From NCBI GenBank assembly GCA_021234155.1, contig JAJEKV010000047.1:4975637-5039636 (forward strand): a DNA stretch of 64,000 bases, written 5' to 3'. Positions 53,830 to 64,000 of this stretch are shown here, one piece after another. Origin of the DNA: Isoetes taiwanensis (lineage: Eukaryota > Streptophyta > Lycopodiopsida > Isoetales > Isoetaceae). A program made the translations under genes and the position numbers. Numbering within the stretch: position 1 is the first letter of the stretch; every line of letters begins with the position of its first letter. The notes beneath the pieces are model-generated. The model saw only the letters and a list, made by a program, of their open reading frames with translations. It was not told where the DNA came from and did no database searches.

Positions 53830-56602
53830 AAAAGCGTAAACTTACTTTTCGGGAAGCCCTTTTGTGAAAACATCCGCTATTTGTTTGTCATGGGTTCGAT
53901 ATACATCATTTGGATATTGCCCTTTCTTTCGCTTGATCTCTCGATGTAATGCAAGCTTAACTTAATATGTTTAGTTCTCTCATGTTCAACTTGGATTTTT
54001 GACTATTGCAATGCAACTTTGGCTATCGTAAAAGATAGTTGTAGGATTTATCCATTTGATATCCAACTCTTCTAGAAGTCTTCGAGCCAAATTATTTCTT
54101 GGACAAAAGAGATGAGGTTGCATATTCACCTTCTCAACAAGATAAGGCTATAGCAGCATCGTTTCTTGGTTCTCCAACTTATTGTGCCTCCTCCAAGAAA
54201 AATCACATAACCTTTGTAGTAGACTTCCTTTACGTTTGATCACCGCTTGACCGCATCTGAATAGGCATACATTTTTAGATTATTATCATTGAAAGTTATC
54301 CCATAATCTTGAGTTCCTTTCAGATATTTTAATACTCTTTTTGCAGCCAACCAGTGAACCTTCTCAGGATTGCTGCATCTTCTGCTCTGAGGATATTGAC
54401 AGCATAGGTTATGTCCGGCCTAGTACTGTTGCTCAAGTACAGTAAACACCCTACTAGAGCACGATATGGGACCTGTGTCATATACTCGGTTCATCTGCAT
54501 CAACCTCAGAACTTCTGGTTAAGCGATGGCTGGTACAATTGGAGTTTTGACAAATTACAAGCTTGTTGCATATTGAACCTTTTAAGCATATTTTCTATAT
54601 GCCCTTTTTGTTTTAGTTTCAGCAATCTGTTTTTCCTGTCTCTAATCACCTCAATTCCCAGAAATTTTTGCAAGGGCCCTAAGTCTGTCATCTTGAATCT
54701 GTGCTGTAGAATATTTTTGCAAACTTCCAGAACTTGAGTGGAATTAGCAACCATGATGCAGTCATCTACATACAAGGCTATAATACAAAATTTATCTTCT
54801 ATTTTGTATCTATATAAGTTACCATCATTTTGAAATTTTTCAAACCCTTGCTCTCTTAGAAAAGTGTCTATGCAAAGATACCATTCTCTTGGAGCTTGCT
54901 TCAAACCATATACTGCCCTATTCAATTTCCAAACCAAATTGTTTCCTTTCTCAAAACCAGGAGCCTGTTTCATGAAGATGTCTTCCTCTAGTATAGCATT
55001 TAAAAACATTTGTTTTTCACATCCATGTGATGGATTTCATAGTCAAGAGCATTGGCCAAACTTAACAATACCCTTAGGCTAGTGAGCTTTACTATGGGTG
55101 AATAAGTTTCATCATAATCTTGTCCCTGTTTTTGAGTAAACCCCTGAGCCACTAAACGTGCTTTATATTTTTGTGAACCATCTGCATTGGTTTTGATTTT
55201 AAAATCCATTTATTGCCAACTATGTTTTGTCCAAAGAAGTTGCTCAACAACATCATAAGTATGAGTATCTCGCAAAAGAGCTTAACTCATCATGCATAGC
55301 CTTTTTCCATTCTTACGCATTAACACTTTCTAAGGCCTACTCAACCATTGCGGGTATTTCAATATCTTCAATTATTGCCATAATCATTTCAATTTCATCC
55401 TCTCCCGCTTGATTTGGTTGCAGCCGGTTCCAATCTTCTCGCTCCCACCTAAAAGGATTTCTTCCATAGACTTCTTTGTCAAATTTAATTTCATCTTGCA
55501 GTCTTTGTGCTTCTCGATTTCTCCTCTTCGAGTCTTCTTCTACGGTGCTTTATCCGCTTCAAGAACTTCGTTTCAAACGGATCTCCGAGTTTGAGGTATT
55601 TGATCCGCAGCTAATCCATCTATTTTATCCTCCTCCTCCTCTTCATAATCAATTTGATTATTTGTCATCTGTGAAGCTTGAGGAGTAGGCAATACCTTTT
55701 GAACTTGATGTCTATGTTTGTACAAAACATCTTCACGAGAATATCACATCCCTACTAATCACAATATTTTTATTTTCGGAATAAAAATTCTATAGCCTTC
55801 GAAAGTGGCTATCATAGCCTACAAGAAAACCAATCTCAGCTTTGGCATCAAGCTTTTTCCCGAGTTCATCGGGTTTATGAACATAAGCCGGGGCATCCAT
55901 AAACTTTAAATTTTTCATAATCAATTTTGAACCTTCTCCATACCACATTAAATCGGGAATATTCCCTTGCAAGCTTGATGAAGGCAGCTTATTTTGTATG
56001 GTATTGGCTGTCAATAAAGCTTCTTCCCATAAATAATTTGGTAATCCACTTTGTTCTTAATCATTGACCGACCGCATTCATAAGCGTTCTATTTCTTCTT
56101 TTCGCTATTCCATTTTGTTGGGGATTGTATCTACATGTTAATTGTCTCCCGATGCCATTTGCAATACAAAAACTCTTAAACTTGGCTGAAAGATACTCTC
56201 CCCTCTATCGGATCTTATGCACTTTAATTTCTTACTGTTTGCCTTTTCGATTCAACAACAAAACTGTTTGAAGGCTATCAAAGCTTGAGATTTGTTGGCT
56301 AGCAAGTAACATTTACATTTTTCGGGTATAATCATCAATGAATGTGATAAAATACCTTTTGCTTGTCCTACCTCTGACATTCAAAGGTCCACACAAGTCA
56401 GTATGAACCAATTCGGTATCTCCTTACTTCTTTTCTTTGCTTTGAGGAAAGGCAATCTATTAATTTTGCCTAGCATGCATCCTTCACATATATGCCCTTT
56501 TTCCTCATTTTCATATTTGATGAATCCTTTCTTTGCTAATAACTTGAGATTGTTTGCATGAGTGTGTGCTAATCTATTGTGCCACATCTCAAATTTCGAC
56601 AA
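53830..56602 (-). pseudogene. Integrase, RT and RNase H of the nested copia element, many frameshifts
   Basis: The integrase pieces include MWHNRLAHTHANNLKLL near 56590, the HHCC zinc part CEGCMLGKINRLPF, and LLTANTIQNKLPSSSLQG near 56010. RT is clean at 55209-54506: TKQGQDYDETYSPIVKLTSL (split), AVYGLKQAPREWY and ALYVDDCIMVA. RNase H is barely readable. Frames break often in 53830-54320 and 55210-56600, where single bases are missing at C[AT]G sites and in G runs. For example, near 56408 one T is missing between PE and the LVHTDLCG part of the integrase. Some breaks may be errors of the consensus. Confidence 0.8.
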
Positions 56603-58029
56603 AGATCAACATTTGACAAGGTAAATCATCGACATGCTCAAACTGAAATAGTTTACCAACTCGCTTAGCATGAAACTTAATTTCATTATTCAACCATATG
56701 TTACAGCCAACATCATCAAACACTACTTTGTAACCCAAATCAACTAACTGGCTAACAGATATAAGATTTTTGATAATTCCAGGTACACACAAAACATTTT
56801 TAATGTTCACTATATTTCCTTGCAAATCCCATAGCTGCAATAATCCCCTTCCTTCAATCTTTTGCAAGGCTCCATTTCCTACTTGCACACTTTTGGCTTC
56901 TCCTTGTTCCAAATTTTTAAGCAAATGAGCAGAGTGGACTACTGATCTTTCAGCTCCACTATCAACTACAAGAGCATGAGATAACTTGTTAGTATTGTTC
57001 TTATTTTCAACAATCGAATTCAGCAAGTTTACCTCATCTTCATCAACAATCTTTTCACCTTCTTCATGTTCTTGTGCAATAAAAGCACCAGCAGATTTCC
57101 TGCCTTCCCCTCGACCTCTTGATGCACCTCTACCTCTGCTAGAGCTGCCTCTACCTCTTCCAAGTTCCTTTGGAGTAGGACACTTAGATGCCAAGTGGCC
57201 TTGACCACCACATGTGTAGCAGTAAAACTCTTTTTTCTTGAGCTTAGGACAATTACTTTTGACATGACCAGGTTCATGACAGAAATAACATATGATTTTA
57301 TCTTGTCTTTTACCAGCATACAAAATTTCAGTTTCCTCTTCAACTCCTTTTACAACCTGTTCTAATAATTGTTTCAGCCTCTTCCCTGTTCTTAGCAATG
57401 TTTCTTATGAATAAACTCAGCTGATCATTATCTACAATTGCTCTAGCAATTGCTAAAACCTGATATCTCTCAGTGAGATCTACTCCAGCCCCACTAAGAT
57501 CAGCCACTATATTATCAAACTTGTTAAAAAAGTCTGAAACATCATCCTCATCATGTAACTTAAGATTTCTGAGCTCTTTATCCAATAAATCTATTTGTGA
57601 TGAGGTTTTCTCTTCATAGTGTTTTAGCATAAACATCCACATCTCCCTAGGACTCTTGTTTCTCAATTTTAGCCTAATTGTAGGACTAACCTTTGAAGCA
57701 ATGATCCCTTGTGCCTCTTTCACTTTGGCCAAACTAGATCGACCCCTAGCTCTTTGCTTTCTCCGGAGGGTAACTTCTTCACTACTTGGCAAAGATCTCC
57801 TTTCTGCCCCTTTGCAGCAGAGGCATTAACAACATGGAACTTGCAACCGTGGGTTGCAACACTGCCGCATGGGATCCACAAGATCCCACAAGTCTTCTAC
57901 TTCCAACACATGTTTCACAAAGATCCTTCCAGACGGAAACCAGGGCCCTCCTTTGTAAACTTCAAGCTGTTGCCAACAATCCAGCTCCAAAGCGGCTAGA
58001 CATATCTCCCAACACGTGCTCGATACCAA
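56589..58029 (-). CDS. Gag and protease of the nested copia element
   Basis: The start near 58029 gives LEVEDLWDLVDP, and later frames give RNKSPREMWMFMLKHYEEKT and LDKELRNLKLHDEDDVSDFF. A region with two zinc knuckles follows (CYFCHEPGHVKSNCP and CYTCGGQGHLASKCP, near 57300-57180). A Gly/Arg/Ser-rich linker leads to the protease VVDSGAERSVVHS near 56960. Three frames are joined with small shifts (near 57800 and 57370). Two knuckles are unusual but known in copia Gag. Confidence 0.8.
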
Positions 58030-58030
58030 A

Positions 58031-58551
58031 TGTTAGAATCAAAGCTTAGGATATGAACTCAAGTATACAAAGTATAAGCTTCTGCCTCTTCCAACCCGCA
58101 CCTATCACTTCATCTGCAACAGATACATCCATCTATCCCCATCATCCCTATATATATGAATATTTTCTTGCCAATCTGGACATATCCACTTGTCAAATCG
58201 TGCATGCCCTTCATATAGAAAGTTTTCCAACTTGCCTAGATAATAGGATGGCCTGCTGTCCTTAAGTTCCAGCTGTCGTTGACTTTGACCGTTGACCAGT
58301 CAACCCAAAACCCTAAGTGGCGGGCAGGGGGTACCAAGCGATTTCTGGCGGGCGTAGCAACCTCAGGGTAGTACCTGCCCGCCACTTTTCAATTTCAGAG
58401 CTTTTCTTTCTTGCATTCACTGCCACTGCTTCTCATGAATGCTTGTATGAATCCTCATTAGCCTAGGGGAGCCAAAATGTGGTCACTAATCCCCTTATGT
58501 GCTCGAATATCACATGACACACTCTTATGCAATGACCTCATTTTTCTAACA
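58031..58551 (-). repeat. 5' LTR of the nested copia element
   Basis: The primer-binding site inside it (58018-58030) reads TTTGGTATCGAGC on the minus strand. The iMet consensus TGGTATCAGAGC would have CAGAGC, so CAG is changed to CG here too. Confidence 0.92.
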
Positions 58552-58556
58552 CTTGA

Positions 58557-60409
58557 CCTGCTATCACGAATCCTTCTGGTTGGGAAATATATACTTCTTC
58601 ATTGAGCTGCCCATTCAAGAAAGTCGTCTTCACGTCCATTTGATGAATTTCCAAGTCCATTTGCACTGCCAAAGCCATTAAGGTGCGGATGGAGGCCATG
58701 GTAACAACCGGTGAAAATGTCTCATGGAAATCCACACCTTCAATTTGTGAAAATCCGCGGGCTACAAATCTGGCCTTAAACCGCTCAATCTCTCCAGAAG
58801 CACTGCGCTTGATTTTAAATAACCATTTTGTACTCACCACACGTCTATTGGGAGGTAACTGCACCAATTCCCATACTTCATTCTTCATTATGGATGCATA
58901 TTCCGCCTCCATTGCTTGCTGCCATTCTTCAGCATAAGGACCTGTCAAAGCTTCACGGACTGTTCTTGGCTCAGTTACTTCCTCATTCCCAATCACTAGG
59001 AATCCACGAGCTCGCTTGTGACTGGATCCTGGACTTGCTTGTGAATCAAGAGCCTTCTTGGAAAGATAACTTATGCGACCAGATCTTGTGGCTCCACGAT
59101 TTGGTCTAGTTGGACTTGGATCCTGCACTCTATGACGACGGGTGTAAGGATGAGGACGAGGAGGAGATGGAACTCGCCCAGGTACTTCTTCAATGTCCAA
59201 AATCTGATCTGCTGAATTCTGCTCAGGCTGAGACCCTTCTGGACTATCTTCTTCATGAATTGGTTGGTTACTTGGACCTGTTAAAGAACTTGTACTTTCT
59301 GAAATGTTTGGGCCTGCTGAAGTACTTGGTCCTTCTGATATACTTGGCCATGCTGCACTACTAAATATGGGTATGGAGTCTGCTGCCCCAAACCAGTCAT
59401 CAATGACATTGAAGTCAACCACACGGGAGATTGAATGCCCTTGAGCAGCAGCCAAATTGATTACACCATTATAAAGCATAGCTTCATTGAAGATCACATC
59501 ACGGCTGATTATGATTGTTCGGCCTTGCAAATGGTATAACCTGTAAGCCTTAGACTCCAACGAGTAACCAACTAACACACACTTCATACTCTTATCATCA
59601 AGTTTCTTCCTTTTCTCATCTGGAACATGGGCATAAGCAACACATCCAAAAATTCGGATATGGTGCAAAGTAGGCTTCTTGTCAAACCAACTTTCATATG
59701 GTGTGAGATCATTTACTGCAGAAGTAGGTAGCCTGTTGCGCAAATATGCTGCAGTCATCACAGCTTCCCCCCAAAAGTGCTTGGGCATGCCAGCCAAATT
59801 CAACATGCTGCGGGCACTCTCCATCAAAGTGCGATTCATTCGCTCCGCAACCCCATTTTGTTGGGGTGTATAGGGGGTGGTGAACTGCTGCAATATGCCT
59901 GCTTCTCTACAGAATTGACTAAATGCACCAGATTGAAACTCACCACCGTTATCGCTTCGCAACACTTTGATGACGTGGCTGGTGCTCCTCTCTACTGCAG
60001 CCTTATACTCTCGAAAACATGCAAGTGCTTGGGATTTTCGACCAAGGAGATATACACTAACATATCTCGAGTAATCATCAATGAATGTGATCATGAAAGA
60101 CTTCCTGCTGAAGGTCAAGGTTTGCATGGGACCACATATATCCGTATGGATGATCTCCAAAGGCTGCTGCGCTCTCACACTCATACCAACTGGGAAAGGA
60201 TGTCGGTGGTGCTTTCCAAGAACACATGGCTCACAAAATTCCAACCTACTGCCCGCCATGAAGTGGATACCCTCTGCCATTTGTTCATTCTTGAGCTTCA
60301 CAAGTGCTTGAATGTGGGGATGCCCCATTCGATTGTGCCACAGTTGCAAAGACTAGTCCTTCTCTCGGATGACAAGAGCTCTAGCTGGAACTTTGACTCT
60401 TGCATCTAA
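58557..60409 (-). CDS. Young copia element: integrase and reverse transcriptase (1st part)
   Basis: The open frame runs down from an in-frame TAG that separates it from the protease frame. The HHCC zinc part is LWHNRMGHPHIQALVK with CEPCVLGKHHRHPF. The integrase core has TDICGPM (first Asp), RSDNGGEFQSG (second Asp) and QNGVAERMNRTL (Glu), so the DDE triad is complete. A Ser/Pro/Glu-rich linker follows. RT starts WLFKIKRSASGEIERFKARF and reaches LNEEVYISQPEGF, where the nested element interrupts. Apart from the TAG there is no damage. Confidence 0.92.
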
Positions 60410-61687
60410 CTTATACAACCCATCCTCGCGTGTGCCTGTTGCAACTTGGCTGCCTTCCTCATCATAAATATAGCACTTATGTGGATGAAAGGTAATGGAG
60501 TGGCCTTCATCAGCGATCTTCCCCACTGATAATAGAGTTTGTGTAATATCAGGCACATAATACACACTCTCAATCCGCATATCTCCTGATTGCACCTGCA
60601 CCATCATACTTCCTCTTCCAGCAATCTCATGATAGGTGTCATCACCAATATAAACTCTTCTTCCCGCTGGTAGCATTTCTAAGGTATGAAACAATTCTGT
60701 GGCAGGTGACATATGTAAAGATGCTCCGGAATCCAGCCAAATCAACCTGCATAGGCCACCAAAAGAGACTTCTCTTGCCATAAAGAATCTGTCATTTGTC
60801 TTCTCTTTGGGCTCCGGTCTTCTATTGCCACTGTTCTTACTACTTTCCCCAACTGCTTTGGTATTACAGAATCTTGCAATGTGTCCCGCCTTACCACATG
60901 TAAAACAGATCCGTCTCTTGCTTTGATCAGACTTGCCTGAAAATCCTCTTGCCTTATCATCATTTTTAGAGTTGGGCTCTCTTTGTCCACCTCTCATCTC
61001 TCCTTTAACTGCCCCACTCTGAAAGAATTTTTGAGGCCCTTTCTGCTTCCGCTTTCCTGCATAGAAGGCAGCATGCTTAGAGGATCCTCCTTCATTTTTG
61101 AACTTCCGTTCTTCCTCAATAAGGGTTGCCACCATCTGCTCAAAACTTTGTGTAGGGAGATTGGATAATGTTGTGGAGACATTACGGAATTCGGGTACCA
61201 ATCCATTCAACATAACTGCTTTAGAGTCTTCAGGAGTGACAATGGAATTAACCCGAGCAAGCTGCACATTAAGACACCTCATCCTGCTTACAAATTCTGG
61301 AATGGTTTCTTCTGCCTCCATCTTCATCCCAAAATACTGCTGCTTAAGTGCCAGTTCACATGTTTTCCCTGTTCCACCAAATGCATTATGTAATGCTTCC
61401 CAATTCTGCTTTGCGTCTCCTTTTATGTTCAAAAGATGAACATACTCCTCTCCAAGTGCTAATCCTATTGTGGTAATGGCCTTTCTGTCTCTTGCTTGCC
61501 ATTCAACCAATTTTGCAGAATCTTTATCATTTACGGGCTTGGCATCAGTCCCTTCTACCACAGCCCAAGTCCCTTCTCTCATGAGCAGCAATTGAAGTTT
61601 AATTGACCAAGTATGGAAATTATCTCCTGTAAACTTCTCTAAAAAATTTTCAACTAATTTATCCACACCTTGGTTTGACGAGGCCAT
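60353..61687 (-). CDS. Young copia element: Gag and protease
   Basis: This is an intact frame of 444 residues. The Gag N-terminus is FTGDNFHTWSIKLQLLLMRE. UBN2-type core segments follow (LVEWQARDRKAITTIGLALG, FGMKMEAEETIPEFVSRMRC). The zinc knuckle is CFTCGKAGHIARFC near residues 259-272. The aspartic protease has WLDSGASLHMS near residues 314-324. It ends REKD and then TAG, immediately before the integrase zinc domain. In copia elements Gag and Pol are normally one frame. A CAG codon changed to TAG, or programmed read-through, could explain the stop. Confidence 0.92.
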   Translation of the reverse strand: MASSNQGVDKLVENFLEKFTGDNFHTWSIKLQLLLMREGTWAVVEGTDAKPVNDKDSAKLVEWQARDRKAITTIGLALGEEYVHLLNIKGDAKQNWEALHNAFGGTGKTCELALKQQYFGMKMEAEETIPEFVSRMRCLNVQLARVNSIVTPEDSKAVMLNGLVPEFRNVSTTLSNLPTQSFEQMVATLIEEERKFKNEGGSSKHAAFYAGKRKQKGPQKFFQSGAVKGEMRGGQREPNSKNDDKARGFSGKSDQSKRRICFTCGKAGHIARFCNTKAVGESSKNSGNRRPEPKEKTNDRFFMAREVSFGGLCRLIWLDSGASLHMSPATELFHTLEMLPAGRRVYIGDDTYHEIAGRGSMMVQVQSGDMRIESVYYVPDITQTLLSVGKIADEGHSITFHPHKCYIYDEEGSQVATGTREDGLYKLDARVKVPARALVIREKD

Positions 61688-62057
61688 TTGAAGAAATCGT
61701 TGATGGAAAAAGTTTCTTCACACCTCTTCACAAATCTTCTGAGCAGGAAAGGTTTCTTCACAGATAGATGATTCTTCTCAGGCGGTTGAAGACACTAATT
61801 CTGTTGTTCTTCTGTGAAATTCTCTTCCTAATTGCAAGTCTTCTGTTCACCCGCAATATGGCTTGTTGAATTCTCCTCTCCTTCTCCATTCTACATTTTT
61901 GATTTCTTCTATGATTCGGCATGCTGTCATTCGCTCTCTTCCTCTGATTGCCACGTTTTTAGGGTTAATCTTCTCTGCTCCCACTGAAAACGATTTTGTT
62001 TGCTTCAACGGCAGCCGAATGCAGGGCCCAGGTTCGTCACGATAAGCTCTGATACCA

Positions 62058-62267
62058 TATAAACATGCAAAGATATGGAACGAGAGAGAGAACACACAAT
62101 TGGACAATAGCAGACTTCGTATATTCAAAATAGAATAGAACCGACAACATAACTGACTCCAAACGACACGACTGAGCTCAATCGACATCTAGGACTTCTA
62201 CTTGTTATTCTACATCAGAATATGCCATCATGATGAATGGCTGAGATCTTCACTTGATATCTTCACA
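62058..62267 (-). repeat. 5' LTR of the young copia element
   Basis: It is identical by eye to 51827-52036. On the minus strand the primer-binding site TGGTATCAGAGC follows directly at 62057-62046. Confidence 0.95.
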
Positions 62268-62327
62268 GGGGAGAGAGTTCATAAACTAGAAGTTCTAATC
62301 ATTCTTGATCTATTGATCAAGAGGGGG

Positions 62328-62540
62328 TGTTAGAATATAGGATATATGATCATATAGATCAAGATAAATGACATGGCAAGTGCCATGTGTACAGCTGATG
62401 TGGCAGTCCTAGTCATGTAGAGAGTCATGACTTTAGATGAATAGACATGTCTCATCCAATATATTTGTATATGCTACGTTGGGGGCTATTCCCAATCCAA
62501 TCCATTCTATTCCAGCATTCTATATTTTATCAGTTTGATC
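62328..62540 (+). repeat. Possible LTR start of the element containing the 499-residue ORF
   Basis: A purine tract GATCAAGAGGGGG (62315-62327) is followed by TGTTAGAATATAGG, which looks like a PPT/LTR border on the plus strand. It lies on the far side of the copia insertion from the ORF at 50147-51646. The end of this LTR and its partner are not identified. Confidence 0.35.
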
Positions 62541-64000
62541 TCAAGCAAAATCTTGTTTGGCCGACCAAAAGATCAGGGAAACCCCTTCTAAATTGTTTTG
62601 CCACAATGCAGATAATGCAAAATCCGACCGCTTTACTCTGCCAATGTCTACATTTGACATCGAAAATTGGTTACCCAGCTCAAACACAGGCGAACTACCC
62701 ATATTTTGGATGATTATGCGAAAGAAATTTTAAAGCAAATTTTGTTTAAGGGAAGCTATAAGAATAAAGAGAGTAGTAACAGAGAGAAACAGAATCATAA
62801 AAGCATTTGCAAGGAGTAAACAAAACATCACAGAATCACAAAAACGTTTGCAAGGACTGAGCAAAACATCAGGCTATCTCATTTCTTCCTGAATGCTTCA
62901 AATCAGAATGATCTGTCATGAACCAATCGAATTTCAAATAGAATACGTAAGACATACTAACAGAAGCTCTATTTTCTACTCCAGATGGAGCATGCTGGCC
63001 ACATACATGGTGGCAAATAGCATTGATTCATAATGCCTTTGTGCATTAAAAACAGCTTCTATATCTCCAAGGTTTTAAAAAATCTTGTGGCTTTGCCAAT
63101 CGAAATTGGAGCTAATAGGATGGAGGTCCATTGATGCCATCGATAAACTATTTTAGAACGCACAGAGCATCTCTAAATCATGGTTTTGTTTTTATTCCTG
63201 TATTTTTTCAATTGGAAGGTATTTCTTTGTGTAGCTCAGTCTGACTATTTGATATTAGTCGGTGTAGAGCTGCTCATCGAATTCATCAAGGGATTTAATG
63301 TTACTTCTATGTTACTTCTAATTTTACATTGGCCTTACTTGCAGCTATTTGCCTTCAGTGACCCTTTGCAAATCTATGGGCGCATGTCTTTTAGACTACC
63401 ATATTCCCACCCTGGGATGCTTAATTCTGTGGGGAATTTCCAAATCAAATAAATGCTATACAAAAGAGTTTGCATCATAGAATTAACCTGACGTCAGGCC
63501 TTGTCCTCTGGGTAATACAGAGATAGCAACTCACTGAATTTTTTCTAGCTCAGTCCGGCCGTTCAGGTTCACCTTATTTATAACAGGAAATTAAGGATGG
63601 ATGCCATGATTTAATCGTTTATCTGTTTCCTTGATGCTTCAACGGGTAAGATTTGTTGACTCTACAAATATTCTAAGACAATCGATCACAGTTTAAGCCA
63701 GAAGGAGCCTCATCTATGGAAAAAGCCTTATGTATGGCAGAACGGAGTGACCTCAGCCCGTATATAACTAGCAGACCCGTAGCCACATAAGGAACGCACA
63801 AATCTATTTTCAATCTTATAACAGAGCAATTTTCAATCTTATAACAGAGCAAAACGCAATGAATTGGGCCTTTGATGCATACATAGGCACATCTGGCTGT
63901 GTTACGCAGGGTTTCTTCAATAACCACATCAAATAGAGCTAATTGACAATCCGTTTTCCGTAAATAAATCTATCAGCTGGGACGTGACATACCTGTGAGT
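62541..64000. other. Unassigned DNA at the right end
   Basis: No coding homology was found. CACAGAATCA and CATTTGCAAGGA phrases repeat near 62810-62860. A tandem duplication of a 23-bp unit, TTTTCAATCTTATAACAGAG plus CAA, lies near 63807-63852. Confidence 0.3.

Larger units (their letters stand above)
53271..58551 (-). mobile_element. Nested Ty1/copia element inside pol of the young copia element
   Basis: LTRs of 516 bp (53271-53786) and 521 bp (58031-58551) have perfect inverted ends TGTTAGAA/TTCTAACA. CTTGA is duplicated at 53266-53270 and 58552-58556. Gag is well kept. Integrase, RT and RNase H are in many frames. The host element has identical LTRs, so this insertion is younger still, yet its LTRs differ at more than ten places, mostly at CAG/CTG sites. 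That conflict is discussed as a finding. Confidence 0.93.
51827..62267 (-). mobile_element. Young Ty1/copia element, split by a nested copia element
   Basis: Two 210-bp LTRs (51827-52036 and 62058-62267) look identical base for base. GGGGA flanks both sides. The primer-binding site TGGTATCAGAGC (62046-62057) adjoins the 5' LTR. Without the nested insertion of 5281 bp plus a 5-bp duplication, the element is about 5.15 kb and carries all copia domains in order. Two in-frame stops (TAG after protease, TGA near the end of RNase H) are the only coding damage I see besides the insertion. Confidence 0.95.

Noticed and set aside
62447-62713. ORF of 88 residues near the right end
   Set aside because: There is no homology, no conserved neighbour and ordinary composition; it probably arose by chance.

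Overview
The window is nuclear DNA of a land plant. Intron-containing host genes are sparse, and most of the sequence is nested transposable elements. A PLS-type pentatricopeptide repeat (PPR) gene with a long run of 31-residue S modules, iMet-primed Ty1/copia and Ty3/gypsy elements with a chromodomain, LINEs and a Helitron all fit a plant with a large genome. A fern or other seedless vascular plant is my best guess, but the sequence does not prove it.

Layout. 1-1649: the last three exons of a quinone oxidoreductase gene (+). 2000-5285: a decayed LINE with a TATTC tail, a second 5'-truncated LINE tail and a duplicated non-coding unit. 6662-8545: an intact intronless PPR gene (-). 9605-10770: a truncated L1-type LINE (-). 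10933-14140: a gag-only, non-autonomous LTR element (-). 15337-18200: the chromodomain end and 3' LTR of a chromovirus (-). 18822-39290: two copies (A, then B placed inside A) of an unusual Ty3/gypsy family. 39290-43020: two Helitron pieces in opposite orientation. 43200-47395: CACTA-like and MITE remnants and unassigned DNA. 47396-49995: an LTR element whose internal region is a captured calcium-dependent protein kinase (CDPK)/LEA-like coding sequence (-). 50147-51646: a long unassigned ORF (+) that shares a module with it. 51827-62267: a very young copia element (-, identical 210-bp LTRs) that received a second copia element (53271-58551) with a perfect 5-bp target duplication. 62268-64000: an LTR-like start and unassigned DNA.

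The main discovery is the A/B gypsy family. Between the primer-binding site and gag, each copy carries two extra genes. The first encodes a histone H3-like protein: an N-terminus starting ARTK with K4 and K9 equivalents, a spacer of roughly 270 residues, and a full H3 histone fold. The second (ORF2) encodes a protein of about 490 residues that I do not recognise. Both genes have a TATA-like box at a nearly constant distance from the start codon in both copies. They are separated by a spacer carrying two or three palindromes of about 70 bp at about 200-bp intervals. In the histone fold the two copies differ mostly at synonymous sites, which points to selection on the protein. I know of no described LTR retrotransposon that encodes its own H3.

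Several differences between otherwise matching repeats, clustered at CAG/CTG sites, look more like consensus errors at methylated cytosines than like mutation. Some of the frameshifts below may therefore not be real.
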